Shown here: one piece after another, positions 1-8,826 of the stretch | How positions within the stretch are numbered: the stretch's first letter is position 1 | How the letters are laid out: each line of letters opens with the position of its first letter | Made by a program: the position numbers and the translations under genes | The notes under the pieces: model-generated | Database searches by the model: none | The model's input: the letters and a program-made list of their open reading frames with translations, nothing else | What the model was told of the DNA's origin: nothing | Source: an uncultured Dokdonia sp. | Lineage (GTDB): Bacteria; Bacteroidota; Bacteroidia; Flavobacteriales; Flavobacteriaceae | NCBI RefSeq assembly: GCF_947492535.1 | Contig: NZ_CANLNH010000001.1 | Coordinates: 186,001 to 250,000, forward strand | Length of the DNA stretch: 64,000 bases | Direction: 5' to 3'

Positions 1-555
1 AAAGATGATGAGTTTATAAAACCTACGACATCTAAAGAAATACTGGCAAAATTACGTCCCGCTTTTAAGAAAGAAGGAGGAAGTGTGACTGCAGGGAATA
101 GCTCAGGATTAAATGATGGCGCAGCAGCTACAATTATTGCAAGTGAAGATGCAGTGAAAAAATACGGATTAAAACCATTAGCAAGAATAGTGAGCTCAGC
201 AGTAGTAGGTGTAGAGCCACGTATCATGGGTATAGGACCTGTACAAGCTTCAAACAAAGCTTTGCAAAAAGCAGGACTTACTATGGAAGATATCGATGTG
301 ATTGAGCTTAACGAAGCCTTTGCATCACAAGCATTAGCTTGTATTAGAGAGTGGGGACTGGCAGATGACGATCCTCGTATCAATCCAAATGGAGGATCTA
401 TTGCGATTGGGCACCCACTTGGGGTCACAGGAGCACGTATTGCCTATTCGGCAGCTTTAGAACTTCAAGAACAGAAGAAAAAATATGCCTTAATCACGAT
501 GTGTGTAGGCGTAGGACAAGGATATGCAGCAATTATTGAAAATGTAACTTTATAA
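1..555 (+). CDS. paaJ: Thiolase, C-terminal part (3-oxoadipyl-CoA / 3-oxo-5,6-dehydrosuberyl-CoA type)
   Basis: The reading frame is open from base 1, so the gene is cut by the window edge and only its last 184 codons are present. They contain the thiolase C-terminal motifs: NEAFASQ, NPNGGSIAIGHPLG with the catalytic His, and the Cys motif TMCVGVGQG. The GVGQG form, rather than GGGQG, is what I associate with PcaF/PaaJ thiolases. Thiolases of this type cleave 3-oxoacyl-CoA to acetyl-CoA and a shortened acyl-CoA in the last steps of phenylacetate or adipate-type degradation. PaaZ and PaaY downstream support the phenylacetate assignment. It could instead be a general acetyl-CoA acetyltransferase; the thiolase family itself is certain. 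Confidence 0.85.
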   Translation, partial: KDDEFIKPTTSKEILAKLRPAFKKEGGSVTAGNSSGLNDGAAATIIASEDAVKKYGLKPLARIVSSAVVGVEPRIMGIGPVQASNKALQKAGLTMEDIDVIELNEAFASQALACIREWGLADDDPRINPNGGSIAIGHPLGVTGARIAYSAALELQEQKKKYALITMCVGVGQGYAAIIENVTL

Positions 556-607
556 GCTTTCACGAAGGTGAAGTTTATGCTGAGCCAGCCGAAGTACGAA
601 AGCGTAT
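556..607. repeat. Dispersed repeat, long form, copy 1
   Basis: This intergenic segment between the thiolase and the SDR gene shares 27 of 32 positions with the reverse complement of a segment near 34814-34845 (GAAGTTTATnCTGAG, four variable bases, CCGAAGTACGAAA). It starts with GCTTTC and ends with GAAAGCGTAT, which are the two halves of the short palindrome found elsewhere in the window. It may be a longer relative of that palindrome. Confidence 0.55.
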
Positions 608-622
608 TTAAAATATACTTAT

Positions 623-1225
623 ATGAAAATACTAATCATAGGAGGAAATGGAACTATAGGGAAAACAGTAATACAGCGTTTTGCTGAAAATCATGAAGTA
701 CTTATTGCAGGTAGATCTTCAGGAGATGTAACTGTAGATATTGCTTCATCAGCATCTATTCAGAAAATGTTTGAAACTGTAGGTAACGTAGATGCCATTG
801 TAAATATAGCCGGAGATGCAAAATGGGACAAATTTGATAACTTATCTGAAGACGACTTTTATATAGGTGTCAAAAGTAAGATGATGGGGCAAGTCAATTT
901 AGTTCGTCTTGGAAGAGCCTTTTTAAATGATGGAGGGTCAATCACATTAACCACAGGGATCCTAGCCGATGAACCGGTAGATATGACCACAAGTGCTGCA
1001 ATGGTCAATGGAGCGATTCAAAGCTTTACAAAAGCAGTCGCATTGGAGTTAGAAAGAGGTATTCGTGTCAATGTAGTTTCGGCAGACCTTGTAGAAGATG
1101 CCTACGAAAAATATAAAGATTATTTTCCAGGCAATACACCAGTACCTATGCATAAAGTCGTGGACGGCTATGTAAAGAGTGTACTTGGTAAAATTAACGG
1201 ACAGATTATTAGAATACGTGGTTAA
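623..1225 (+). CDS. Short-chain dehydrogenase-fold protein lacking YxxxK
   Basis: This 200-residue protein has a Rossmann N-terminus (GGNGTIGK at residues 8-15) and an NIAG motif matching the NNAG motif of short-chain dehydrogenases. Its C-terminal part (QSFTKAVALELERGIRVNVVS) follows the normal SDR pattern after the active site. When that helix is aligned, the catalytic Tyr and Lys of YxxxK are replaced by Ala and Asn (around SAAMVNGAIQ). It is also shorter than the usual 245-260 residues. It probably binds NAD(P) but may not be a normal oxidoreductase. It lies 67 bp after the thiolase and about 90 bp before paaZ in the same direction, so a role in the phenylacetate operon is likely but unknown. 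Confidence 0.8.
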   Translation: MKILIIGGNGTIGKTVIQRFAENHEVLIAGRSSGDVTVDIASSASIQKMFETVGNVDAIVNIAGDAKWDKFDNLSEDDFYIGVKSKMMGQVNLVRLGRAFLNDGGSITLTTGILADEPVDMTTSAAMVNGAIQSFTKAVALELERGIRVNVVSADLVEDAYEKYKDYFPGNTPVPMHKVVDGYVKSVLGKINGQIIRIRG

Positions 1226-1245
1226 TACGCTTTCGCGAAAGCATA
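1226..1245. repeat. Short palindrome, intergenic copy
   Basis: TACGCTTTCGCGAAAGCATA, one base off the perfect palindrome, starts just after the SDR stop codon. It is one of three non-coding copies of the short palindrome in the window. Confidence 0.85.
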
Positions 1246-1262
1246 CTAACAAACAAAGAATT

Positions 1263-1303
1263 TTTCGATTTCGATTTCAGTTTCGATTTCAGTTTCAATT
1301 TCA
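1263..1303. repeat. Imperfect 6-bp tandem repeat upstream of paaZ
   Basis: About seven units of a TTTCGA/TTTCAG-like hexamer fill the gap just before the paaZ start at 1319. The low-complexity tract could vary in length by slippage and change spacing in the paaZ leader. No clear TAnnTTTG box is seen here, so paaZ is probably read through from upstream. Confidence 0.6.
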
Positions 1304-1318
1304 AAAACGATAGTTTTT

Positions 1319-3853
1319 ATGATTTTAGAATCTTATATAAATGGCAATTGGGTAAAAGGAGATAATACCAATACTCGTAATATGTATGACGCTATTACTG
1401 GAGAAGTAATAGGTCTAACAAGTACTGAAGGTCTTGATGTCGCAAGTGCTCTGCAATACGGTCGTGATCATGGAAAAGCGTTGCGTACTATGACCTTTCA
1501 GCAGCGTGGGAATATGATCAAAAAATTAGCTTTGTATCTCAATAAACGTAAAGAGCAATTTTACGAAATCAGTTATAAAACAGGAGCTACACGTGTAGAT
1601 AGTTGGATTGATATAGAAGGAGGCTTTGGTAATTTATTTGCCAATGCAAGTTTGCGTAAACTATTTCCAGATCAGTCCTATGCCGTAGAAGGAGATCCTA
1701 TTGACTTGTCAAGAGGTGGCCGATTTATGGCGCATCATATTTTGGTGCCAAAAAAAGGAGTAGCTGTACATATCAATGCGTTTAACTTTCCTGTTTGGGG
1801 GATGTTAGAGAAATGCGCTGTCAACTGGATGGCAGGAATGCCTGCGGTAGTACTTCCTGCACCACAAACTGCATTTTTAACAGAAGCTGTTGTTCGAGAA
1901 ATTATCAATAGCGGCATACTTCCTCCGGGAGCATTACAATTGTTGTCAGGACTTACGACCTCAATCCTAGATACGGTAGCGAGTCAAGATGTTGTTACGT
2001 TCACAGGAAGTGCACATACAGGACGTTTGTTGAAGGCACATCCTAGATTATTGGAAGAAAGTGTGCCATTTACTATGGAAGCAGATAGTTTAAACGCTGC
2101 TGTTTTAGGACCTGATGCTGTTCCGGGCACTCCGGAATTTGGTATTTTCATCAAAGAAGTGCGTAAAGAAATGACGGTGAAGTGCGGTCAAAAATGTACG
2201 GCTATTCGCCGAATTATTGTTCCAGAAAACTTAATGGAAGACGTACAAATAGCCTTAGGGAAGCAACTGGATAGAACGGTTATAGGTGATCCTAAGCTTA
2301 AAGAGGTACGTATGGGGTCATTAATTAATACAGATCAACGAGATACCATAAAAACACAAGTTGAAAAAATCTCAAAAACGGCCGATATTGTATATGGTTC
2401 TTTTGATCCTGTAGAAGCGATAGGTGCCGATGGAGAGAAAGGTGCTTTTATGCGTCCTATCTTGATGCGTGAAGATCAACCATTTAAAAACACACAAGTA
2501 CATGAAGTAGAAGCCTTTGGTCCTGTGAGTACACTCATGCCGTATAATGGTGTAGAAGAGGCAATAGAACTTGCTCAAATGGGGAAAGGTTCATTGGTAA
2601 GTTCTGTGGTGACGGCAGATAACGCTTTCGCGAAAGCGTATACCGTAGAAGCTGCATCTCATCATGGACGTATATTAACACTCAATAGCGAAAGTGCTCC
2701 ACAAAGTACAGGGCACGGTTCGCCACTGCCATTGTTAGTTCATGGAGGTCCTGGACGTGCAGGAGGAGGAGAAGAAATGGGAGGATTACGAGGAATCAAA
2801 CACTATATGCAACGATGTGCGGTTCAAGGAAGCCCTACAAGTCTAACTGAAATTACGGGAATATATCAACCTAATGGTGCCTATACTGAAGCTGAAAAGC
2901 ATCCATTTGCTTATCATTACGAGGATATCAAGCCTGGAATGAGTTTACAAACCCATAAGCGTACCTTAACCGATACCGATATTCAGAATTTTGCAAACCT
3001 TACATGGGATCATTTTTACGCCCATACAGATATCACGAGTTTGGATGGAAGTATTTTTCAAAAGCGTACCGCTCATGGATACTTTATTATTTCGGCAGCA
3101 GCAGGATTGTTTGTGTATCCTAACAAAGGACCCGTTTCTGCAAATTACGGATTGGAAGATATTCGCTTTTTAAGACCGTTATATCACAATGATACGATCT
3201 ATGTACGATTGACTTGTAAAGAAAAACGTGAACGCGATGTAGCAGGAAGAGAACATCCAAGCGGGATTGTAAAGTGGTATGTAGAAGTTTTTGATGCAGA
3301 ACCTGTAGATTACGAAAATGGAAAAACAGATGAAGAGGCAACTGCATTAGTTGCTGTAGCAACCATCCTGACCATGGTTGAGAAAAAACAAAGCACCTTT
3401 GTTGAGATGAAAGACGAAACAATAAAAACGTGTCTCTCAAAATTAACTAAAGATAGTACGCCAAGCTGGGGAATGATGACTGCACAGCATATGGTAGAGC
3501 ATTTAGAATTTAGTTATCGTGTCGCTGGAAATCAATGGCAAGATTTTGACATTGCAACTCCAGAAAAATACATAGATAAAGTGGCTGCTACTTTATGGAA
3601 TTATAAAAAAATGCCACATGACTATGAGATGCCTCTGATGAAAAAAGGAATGGTTGAAGACTTGCGTCATCCGGATTTTGAGACTGCTATAAAGAAGTTT
3701 TGGGAAGCAAAGGAAGTATATAATGACTTCTACAAGAAAAACCCTAAAGCTAAAGCAAAGAGTCCTGTTTTTGGATATTTAACTAAATATGAATGGTATT
3801 TACAAGAACGCAAACACTTGAACCATCATTTTGAACAATTTGGTTTGTTGTAA
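1319..3853 (+). CDS. paaZ: PaaZ: oxepin-CoA hydrolase / 3-oxo-5,6-dehydrosuberyl-CoA semialdehyde dehydrogenase, with DUF1569-like C-terminus
   Basis: PaaZ opens the oxepin-CoA ring and oxidises the resulting aldehyde in aerobic phenylacetate degradation. Residues 1 to about 520 form an aldehyde dehydrogenase domain with catalytic Glu254 (FTMEAD) and Cys293 (KCGQKC). Residues 535-685 form a MaoC-type hydratase domain with Asp564 and His569 (TWDHFYAH). Both pairs match the known E. coli PaaZ positions within a few residues. The E. coli protein has 681 residues and this one 844: residues from about 688 to the end form an extra domain resembling DUF1569/DinB-like proteins (WGMMTAQHMVEHLE, HFEQFG). 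A palindrome copy encodes NAFAKA at residues 435-440. The gene ends at a convergent terminator. Confidence 0.95.
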   Translation: MILESYINGNWVKGDNTNTRNMYDAITGEVIGLTSTEGLDVASALQYGRDHGKALRTMTFQQRGNMIKKLALYLNKRKEQFYEISYKTGATRVDSWIDIEGGFGNLFANASLRKLFPDQSYAVEGDPIDLSRGGRFMAHHILVPKKGVAVHINAFNFPVWGMLEKCAVNWMAGMPAVVLPAPQTAFLTEAVVREIINSGILPPGALQLLSGLTTSILDTVASQDVVTFTGSAHTGRLLKAHPRLLEESVPFTMEADSLNAAVLGPDAVPGTPEFGIFIKEVRKEMTVKCGQKCTAIRRIIVPENLMEDVQIALGKQLDRTVIGDPKLKEVRMGSLINTDQRDTIKTQVEKISKTADIVYGSFDPVEAIGADGEKGAFMRPILMREDQPFKNTQVHEVEAFGPVSTLMPYNGVEEAIELAQMGKGSLVSSVVTADNAFAKAYTVEAASHHGRILTLNSESAPQSTGHGSPLPLLVHGGPGRAGGGEEMGGLRGIKHYMQRCAVQGSPTSLTEITGIYQPNGAYTEAEKHPFAYHYEDIKPGMSLQTHKRTLTDTDIQNFANLTWDHFYAHTDITSLDGSIFQKRTAHGYFIISAAAGLFVYPNKGPVSANYGLEDIRFLRPLYHNDTIYVRLTCKEKRERDVAGREHPSGIVKWYVEVFDAEPVDYENGKTDEEATALVAVATILTMVEKKQSTFVEMKDETIKTCLSKLTKDSTPSWGMMTAQHMVEHLEFSYRVAGNQWQDFDIATPEKYIDKVAATLWNYKKMPHDYEMPLMKKGMVEDLRHPDFETAIKKFWEAKEVYNDFYKKNPKAKAKSPVFGYLTKYEWYLQERKHLNHHFEQFGLL
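2622..2640. repeat. Short palindrome inside paaZ (reads AFAKA)
   Basis: ACGCTTTCGCGAAAGCGTA lies in frame in the aldehyde dehydrogenase domain and encodes Ala-Phe-Ala-Lys-Ala. Confidence 0.9.
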
Positions 3854-3864
3854 CGATAGAAGAG

Positions 3865-3924
3865 AAAAAATAATATAATTTGTAAATAAAGACAGGTCTT
3901 TATTTACAAATTATATTATTTTTT
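3865..3924. terminator. Bidirectional terminator, 29-bp perfect stem
   Basis: The arms at 3865-3893 and 3896-3924 are perfectly complementary around a 2-base centre, beginning with an A6 run and ending in a T6 run. It ends both paaZ and the convergent tail-fibre operon. The last codons and stop of the minus-strand gene (stop at 3916-3918) lie inside the right arm. Confidence 0.9.
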
Positions 3925-5658
3925 AGATATTTTTTTTAATTTCTTTTGTTGTTCCTCTAGTAATTCTATTTGTTCTTGTTGCTCTTGAATAGCATTAGCT
4001 AGTACAGGGATGAGCTCACTATAACTTAGGCCATATCTAATCATTTCTTCTTTTTGAAGTTGCCCTAGATTTTCTTCATATTCTCTCCAATGATGGGTTT
4101 GTACAATTTCAGGTAGAATTTCAAGTATTTCTTGAGCTATAAATCCAAGTTTGGTTTCTTGTTGGTCTTCAGGTATAATGAAATCATCCATAAGTTCTAT
4201 TTTCCATCTAAACGAGATAGGGCGTAATTTAAGTACTTCTTTTAATCCGTATGATAGTGGCTGAATATTTTCTTTTAATCTTTTGTCTGATGTGTTGATG
4301 ACTCCATTGTCAGAAAAAAGAGCTGTCCATCTATTAGTAGGAGAACCTATATTTATACTATTAGAATTGATAGGAGATACTAAATTGTTGAACTCTAAAA
4401 ATCCATTATTATCATTAACTTCTTCAACAGATCCCCAATACGTATTTGTTCCAGAGATGTTATTACCTTGTTGGACATGTAATGTATGCTGAGCTATATC
4501 AAAGTCTCCAATTTTCACAGGACCTTGGTGGAAAATAGGATCTAGATTAGTGAAGTTTTGTGGGTTTTGAAATTCCCAATCATCTTGAAAATTTACAGAA
4601 TCAATATCTTGCCAAGAAGCATTTCCATTTGCATCAGATACAAGAATTTTACCTATGTCTTCATTCCCATCTACAATTCGTAATGGAGAAAACCCATTAT
4701 CTTGTATCAAAATATTATCAAGTGTGATACCATCAAGACGTTGTCCTATGTAAGTAAATCTTAAAGAATAAAGATTTTCAGGTATTGTAATAAAACTATC
4801 ACTAAAACTTAAATCAATTGCTTCTGATTCTAATGTAAATAATGTTGTTTCTTCTGTTTGTGTGGTTTCATTAAATAAGAAAACTCTGAAATTAGGAGGA
4901 AAAAAGCTAACTGTAGCGGGATCAAGACTATAATCAAAATCTATTTGAACTGAATTTCCTTGGCTAGAGAAAGAACCCAAAACTAATGTTGCGTTTTGAT
5001 TGCAAAAAGACGAGAAGCTATTTAAAATAGCTCTATTCCCGTTACAATTAGTACACACTGCATCTGAATCATTAAGTTGTACTTGCCAATCATCATTGTT
5101 ACCGCAATTCGATCCATTGTTTAAATTTATCCAATAAGGATCTATAGAAGGATCTTGATTTATAGTTCCTGTAGGAATGGTTTCAAAATCTTGTGAATAT
5201 ATAACAGTAGGAGTGTTTTGGTTTACAATATGTAATGGTGTTAAAGGGTTTGTAGTGCCTATTCCGACATTCCCATTACCTAAAATTCTCATAAGTTCGC
5301 TATTTTGAGTACCTATCGCAAGATCTTGATTGTCAATTGTACCAGCAAAGTTGTCGCCAGGGCTCGTTCCATCATTCCCAGTAAGTAACCATCCAGAGTC
5401 ATTAAATGGAATCCAATTTATACTATTAAAATAATAAAACCCTGGATTACTATTTGTTTGATATATCAATAAACCTGTAGCTGGATTTTGAATTGCATCA
5501 CGTTCAGTAATTGTCATTCTGGAAATGAGCAATCCTTTGTCCTCTGACTGTATATGGAGAATGCTACTTGGGTCGGGAGTGTTAGTGCCAATACCCACCT
5601 GTGCTAAACTTGGAATAGCATAAAAAATAAAAACTATTATGATTAAAACCTGTTTCAT
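3916..5658 (-). CDS. Secreted tail-fibre-like protein with S74 intramolecular chaperone domain (third of operon)
   Basis: The 580-residue protein begins with a signal peptide ending near SLAQ, followed by the conserved N-terminus VGIGTNTPDPSSILHI that it shares with its neighbours and with the gene at 16711. The middle is a unique beta-rich region with a Cys-rich patch. The C-terminal 124 residues form a peptidase S74/endosialidase-type chaperone domain: TSDKRLKENI with Ser457 and Lys462, then KLGFIAQE, then a coiled-coil end. In phage fibres this domain trimerises the protein and then cuts itself off. It overlaps the upstream gene by 4 bp. It is probably a surface-exposed trimeric fibre; the ligand is unknown. 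Confidence 0.8.
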   Translation of the reverse strand: MKQVLIIIVFIFYAIPSLAQVGIGTNTPDPSSILHIQSEDKGLLISRMTITERDAIQNPATGLLIYQTNSNPGFYYFNSINWIPFNDSGWLLTGNDGTSPGDNFAGTIDNQDLAIGTQNSELMRILGNGNVGIGTTNPLTPLHIVNQNTPTVIYSQDFETIPTGTINQDPSIDPYWINLNNGSNCGNNDDWQVQLNDSDAVCTNCNGNRAILNSFSSFCNQNATLVLGSFSSQGNSVQIDFDYSLDPATVSFFPPNFRVFLFNETTQTEETTLFTLESEAIDLSFSDSFITIPENLYSLRFTYIGQRLDGITLDNILIQDNGFSPLRIVDGNEDIGKILVSDANGNASWQDIDSVNFQDDWEFQNPQNFTNLDPIFHQGPVKIGDFDIAQHTLHVQQGNNISGTNTYWGSVEEVNDNNGFLEFNNLVSPINSNSINIGSPTNRWTALFSDNGVINTSDKRLKENIQPLSYGLKEVLKLRPISFRWKIELMDDFIIPEDQQETKLGFIAQEILEILPEIVQTHHWREYEENLGQLQKEEMIRYGLSYSELIPVLANAIQEQQEQIELLEEQQKKLKKISKK

Positions 5659-6890
5659 TCTTCTAACAATTTACGTATCACTACTTCTTGCTCTTTAAGT
5701 TGTTCTATTATTTCCTGATGTTCCTGAATTGCTTTGACAATAACAGGTAAAATTTCAGAATAACTTATAGCAAATTCTTTTTTGTTTTTTTTGTAAGTGC
5801 CATTTTTGTCTCTTATCCAATAGTATTCTTGGACAACCTCAGGTAATATTTTCTGTAATTCCTGGGCAAGAAATCCTATTTTTTTGCTGTTGTCTAAAGA
5901 AGTTAAATTTCTTGTTTTAGCTTTTGAATTCCATTGGTAACTTACAGGTTTAAGTTTGAGTAACTCTTTGATTCCATATTTGATTTCTTGGATTTCTTTC
6001 TTATCTCTTAAGTCAGAAGTGTTAATAGTTCCATTTGTGGCAAATACTTCATTCCATCTATTGGTAGCATTTCCTATTGGAATAGAATTATCTACAATAG
6101 GAACTAGATCATTTGAAAAAGTAAATTCACTTCCTAAATCAGTATAGAATTCTGTAGATCCAAGTCCTATGGAAGAACCTGAAATTTCAGTGTCTAATTG
6201 AACATCCAATAAAGCTCTAGCATTTCTTCCAGTTACAATTGGATTTCGACCTATAAGTACTCTTCCTGTCCTGGCAAGTGGATCTGTATTTTGATTTTGA
6301 TTTACATAAGACCAATCTCCATCTGAAATGTTTGCAAAATCTTCTGGATCAATCCACGTAGCATTACCTTGCATATCTGAAGTTAGTACACTTCCTTCAG
6401 TTTGATTACCATCATTTAGTCTAAGGGCAGGTGACGTAGTGCTTTCTAGATGCACTAGATTTTGAGCTGTTTGAGCTCCTATTGCTATAGATCCTGATGC
6501 CGTTATTCTGAAAACTTCTATATTATTTGCTTTGACGATAAAGTCTTCATTATCAGAAGTTCCTAGTAAATTTGAGGTCACATCTGTATTTGCGTTTCCA
6601 ACGGTTTTCCAGAAGTTAGCATTAATTAAAGGAACCCATGTTGCACCATCGTAAAAATAAAATGTATTTTCTGCCCCAATTTGGAAAATAAGTAATCCTG
6701 TTGCAGGGTTAGTAATGTTATTTCTTTCCGAAAGCGAAAGTCTAGGGATTAGTAGACCACTATTAGTACTTTTAATTTCTAGCATAGCGCTAGCATCTGG
6801 TGTTGTGGTTCCTATGCCAACTTGTGCTAAAACAGATAAGTGGAAACTTATTGAAAATAAAACAATGGTGATCATGTGATTTAATTTCAT
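5655..6890 (-). CDS. Secreted tail-fibre-like protein with S74 chaperone domain (second of operon)
   Basis: This 411-residue paralogue has a signal peptide (cut near SVLAQ) and the N-terminal block VGIGTTTPDASAMLEI followed by PRLSLSERNNITNPATGLLIFQ. The C-terminal S74 domain starts at TSDLRDKKEI (Ser292, Lys297) and continues with KIGFLAQELQKILPEVV and a coiled coil. It is shorter than the gene after it because the central region is smaller. The start is 2 bp beyond the stop of the upstream gene and the end overlaps the next start, so the three genes are translationally coupled. Function beyond a fibre-like surface protein is unknown. Confidence 0.8.
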   Translation of the reverse strand: MKLNHMITIVLFSISFHLSVLAQVGIGTTTPDASAMLEIKSTNSGLLIPRLSLSERNNITNPATGLLIFQIGAENTFYFYDGATWVPLINANFWKTVGNANTDVTSNLLGTSDNEDFIVKANNIEVFRITASGSIAIGAQTAQNLVHLESTTSPALRLNDGNQTEGSVLTSDMQGNATWIDPEDFANISDGDWSYVNQNQNTDPLARTGRVLIGRNPIVTGRNARALLDVQLDTEISGSSIGLGSTEFYTDLGSEFTFSNDLVPIVDNSIPIGNATNRWNEVFATNGTINTSDLRDKKEIQEIKYGIKELLKLKPVSYQWNSKAKTRNLTSLDNSKKIGFLAQELQKILPEVVQEYYWIRDKNGTYKKNKKEFAISYSEILPVIVKAIQEHQEIIEQLKEQEVVIRKLLEE

Positions 6891-6892
6891 CT

Positions 6893-8125
6893 TTAGTTGT
6901 TTTTTAGTTTTTCTATGAGTTTGCGATTCTCTTCCAATAAAATTAGTATTCGCTGATGTTGTTCTTGTTTTACTTTTATGAGTAAAGGAATGAGTTCATC
7001 ATAATTTATTCCAAGATAATTGCTTTCTACCACTTCATACTCACCGTTTTCAATCCCATCCTTAAGTACTCTAGAAGTGCTGGATACGACTTCTGGAATT
7101 AACTCTTTTACTTCTTGAGCTATGAATCCTAATTTTAGTTCTCTTTCTGATTTTGGAATAATTAAATTATTTCGTTTTTCTTCTTTCCATAAGAAACTAA
7201 TAGGATTTAAATTCATTAATTCTTTAGTGCCATAATTGAGTTTTTTAATATTTTTTTTTAAGGTCTGGTCTGAAGTTTGTATGGTGCCATTTATAGCATA
7301 AATTGTATTCCATAATAGATTGGATTGCCCTAAGTCTATAGGGGTGTTTCCTGGTAGTTGAAGTCTAGGTACTGGAGAATGACTAAATTGTGTTTCATTA
7401 TTTCCGTCTCTTATGAACTCAATATCTCCTATTCCAAAAGTGGTGCCTTCAAGATTACCATTATCAATATCTAAATTTCTTATGGTTGTGCCGGTTCTTC
7501 CTATAACTACACCTCCATTTTGATGATAAATGGGATCTGCAGTAGTACTTCCAGATTCAAAACGCCAATCATCATCGTTACCGGAAGGGCTTATAAATTG
7601 AGTCCAACTAGTATTTCCAAAGGTGTCAGAAGCAAGAAATGCATTGTTAGATTCATTTCCGTCTTGATATCTTAAAAAAGGAGCATTTCCTGAAAGATGT
7701 AATTTTGCTGTAGGATTGAGTTCTCCAATTCCTAAATTCCCAGCTGGTGAGGCACGAAGGATTTCAGTATTATTTGTTCCGATAGAAAAACCTTGATTAT
7801 CTGTAGTTCCAATAAAATTGATAGTACTATTTGATCCCGCTTGTCCACCAAGAGTCCAACCTTGTCCACCAAAATTAACCCAAGAAGTAGCGTCATAATA
7901 ATAAAATCCACTAGTTCCATCCGTTTGAAAAATAAGTAACCCTGCAGCAGGATTTGTAATTGAATTTCTCTGTGCTTGAGTTATTTTAGGAACTATAATT
8001 CCCTTTTCAGTACTTAGAATATCTAGAGCAGCACTAGGATCAGGTTCATAAGTGTTTATGCCTACTTGTCCATAAAATTCATAAGGAACGATAAGGATAA
8101 CTAAAATGAATATAATAATCTTCAT
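6893..8125 (-). CDS. Secreted tail-fibre-like protein with S74 chaperone domain (first of operon)
   Basis: The 410-residue protein has a signal peptide (cut near FYGQ), the N-terminal block VGINTYEPDPSAALDI, and a C-terminal S74 domain at TSDQTLKKNI (Ser285, Lys290) with KLGFIAQEVKELIPEVV and a terminal coiled coil. It is the promoter-proximal gene of a three-gene operon running against the phenylacetate genes. The leader is very AT-rich and I see no clear TAnnTTTG box. Copies with the same N-terminus and different middles suggest tandem duplication with diversification of the central domain. Confidence 0.8.
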   Translation of the reverse strand: MKIIIFILVILIVPYEFYGQVGINTYEPDPSAALDILSTEKGIIVPKITQAQRNSITNPAAGLLIFQTDGTSGFYYYDATSWVNFGGQGWTLGGQAGSNSTINFIGTTDNQGFSIGTNNTEILRASPAGNLGIGELNPTAKLHLSGNAPFLRYQDGNESNNAFLASDTFGNTSWTQFISPSGNDDDWRFESGSTTADPIYHQNGGVVIGRTGTTIRNLDIDNGNLEGTTFGIGDIEFIRDGNNETQFSHSPVPRLQLPGNTPIDLGQSNLLWNTIYAINGTIQTSDQTLKKNIKKLNYGTKELMNLNPISFLWKEEKRNNLIIPKSERELKLGFIAQEVKELIPEVVSSTSRVLKDGIENGEYEVVESNYLGINYDELIPLLIKVKQEQHQRILILLEENRKLIEKLKNN

Positions 8126-8826
8126 AAACTTTTAATTGATTTTTAAATATAATTTAAATGTTTTTTAATTAAATAATAATTTGATTTTTGTCAAAGAATA
8201 TCGTTCAAGTATATTGGAAAAAGGGTGAAAAGCTCTTTGAAAGAAGTTTTTTAAATTTTTTGTACAGTTTATTTCAATTTTTTCTAAAAAAATAGTCTAG
8301 AGGTAGATTGTATTTGTTATATAATATTAATTTTCCTTCTGTATTTTGACCTAGATGTATATAAAGTAACAATTAACTTTAAGAGTATATTTTTGTTTTT
8401 AGATATAAATAAACGATTAAAAAGTACCTTGTAGCTATTGAAAATGCTTTAAATGGAAAAGTCAACTTTAAAACGGAAATAAAACACATTGGTTTAATCC
8501 GAATTATGTATTAAAGAATTTGTTGCGTATTGAAATTTCTACAAAATGAAACACTTTATTTTATGGAATCTTTATTACTCATGACAAATTTCTAGTATGT
8601 AATTTGAGTTTAATCTTATAATGTTTAATTCCATTTGGAGCTTGCGTCAGAATTTTTTAAAATATTTTCACTTTAACATCCCTGTATACTTACATTTGAG
8701 AAGCTTATTTAAAATATAAAATAGAGATAGTTTTTTAGTGATTTATTTTTCTGAAATTTGAATAATTTATTATACTAACCGATTCAGGAATCAAGAAATA
8801 TAATTCCTAAATCATGAATCAAGAAT
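8126..8826. other. 701-bp AT-rich gap without a recognisable gene
   Basis: This gap lies between the divergent tail-fibre operon and the enoyl-CoA hydratase. It is very AT-rich and has many stops in all frames; I found no small gene, RNA or terminator. Near its right end two similar 10-11 base segments (GGAATCAAGAAATA and TGAATCAAGAATATG) flank the hydratase start region. Confidence 0.6.

Noticed and set aside
3916-8125. Prophage remnant
   Set aside because: Only the fibre-like genes are present; no integrase, capsid, portal, terminase or attachment repeats are seen. Signal peptides point to cellular export.
8126-8826. Insertion sequence or transposon remnant in the 700-bp gap
   Set aside because: No transposase fragment or terminal inverted repeats could be recognised.
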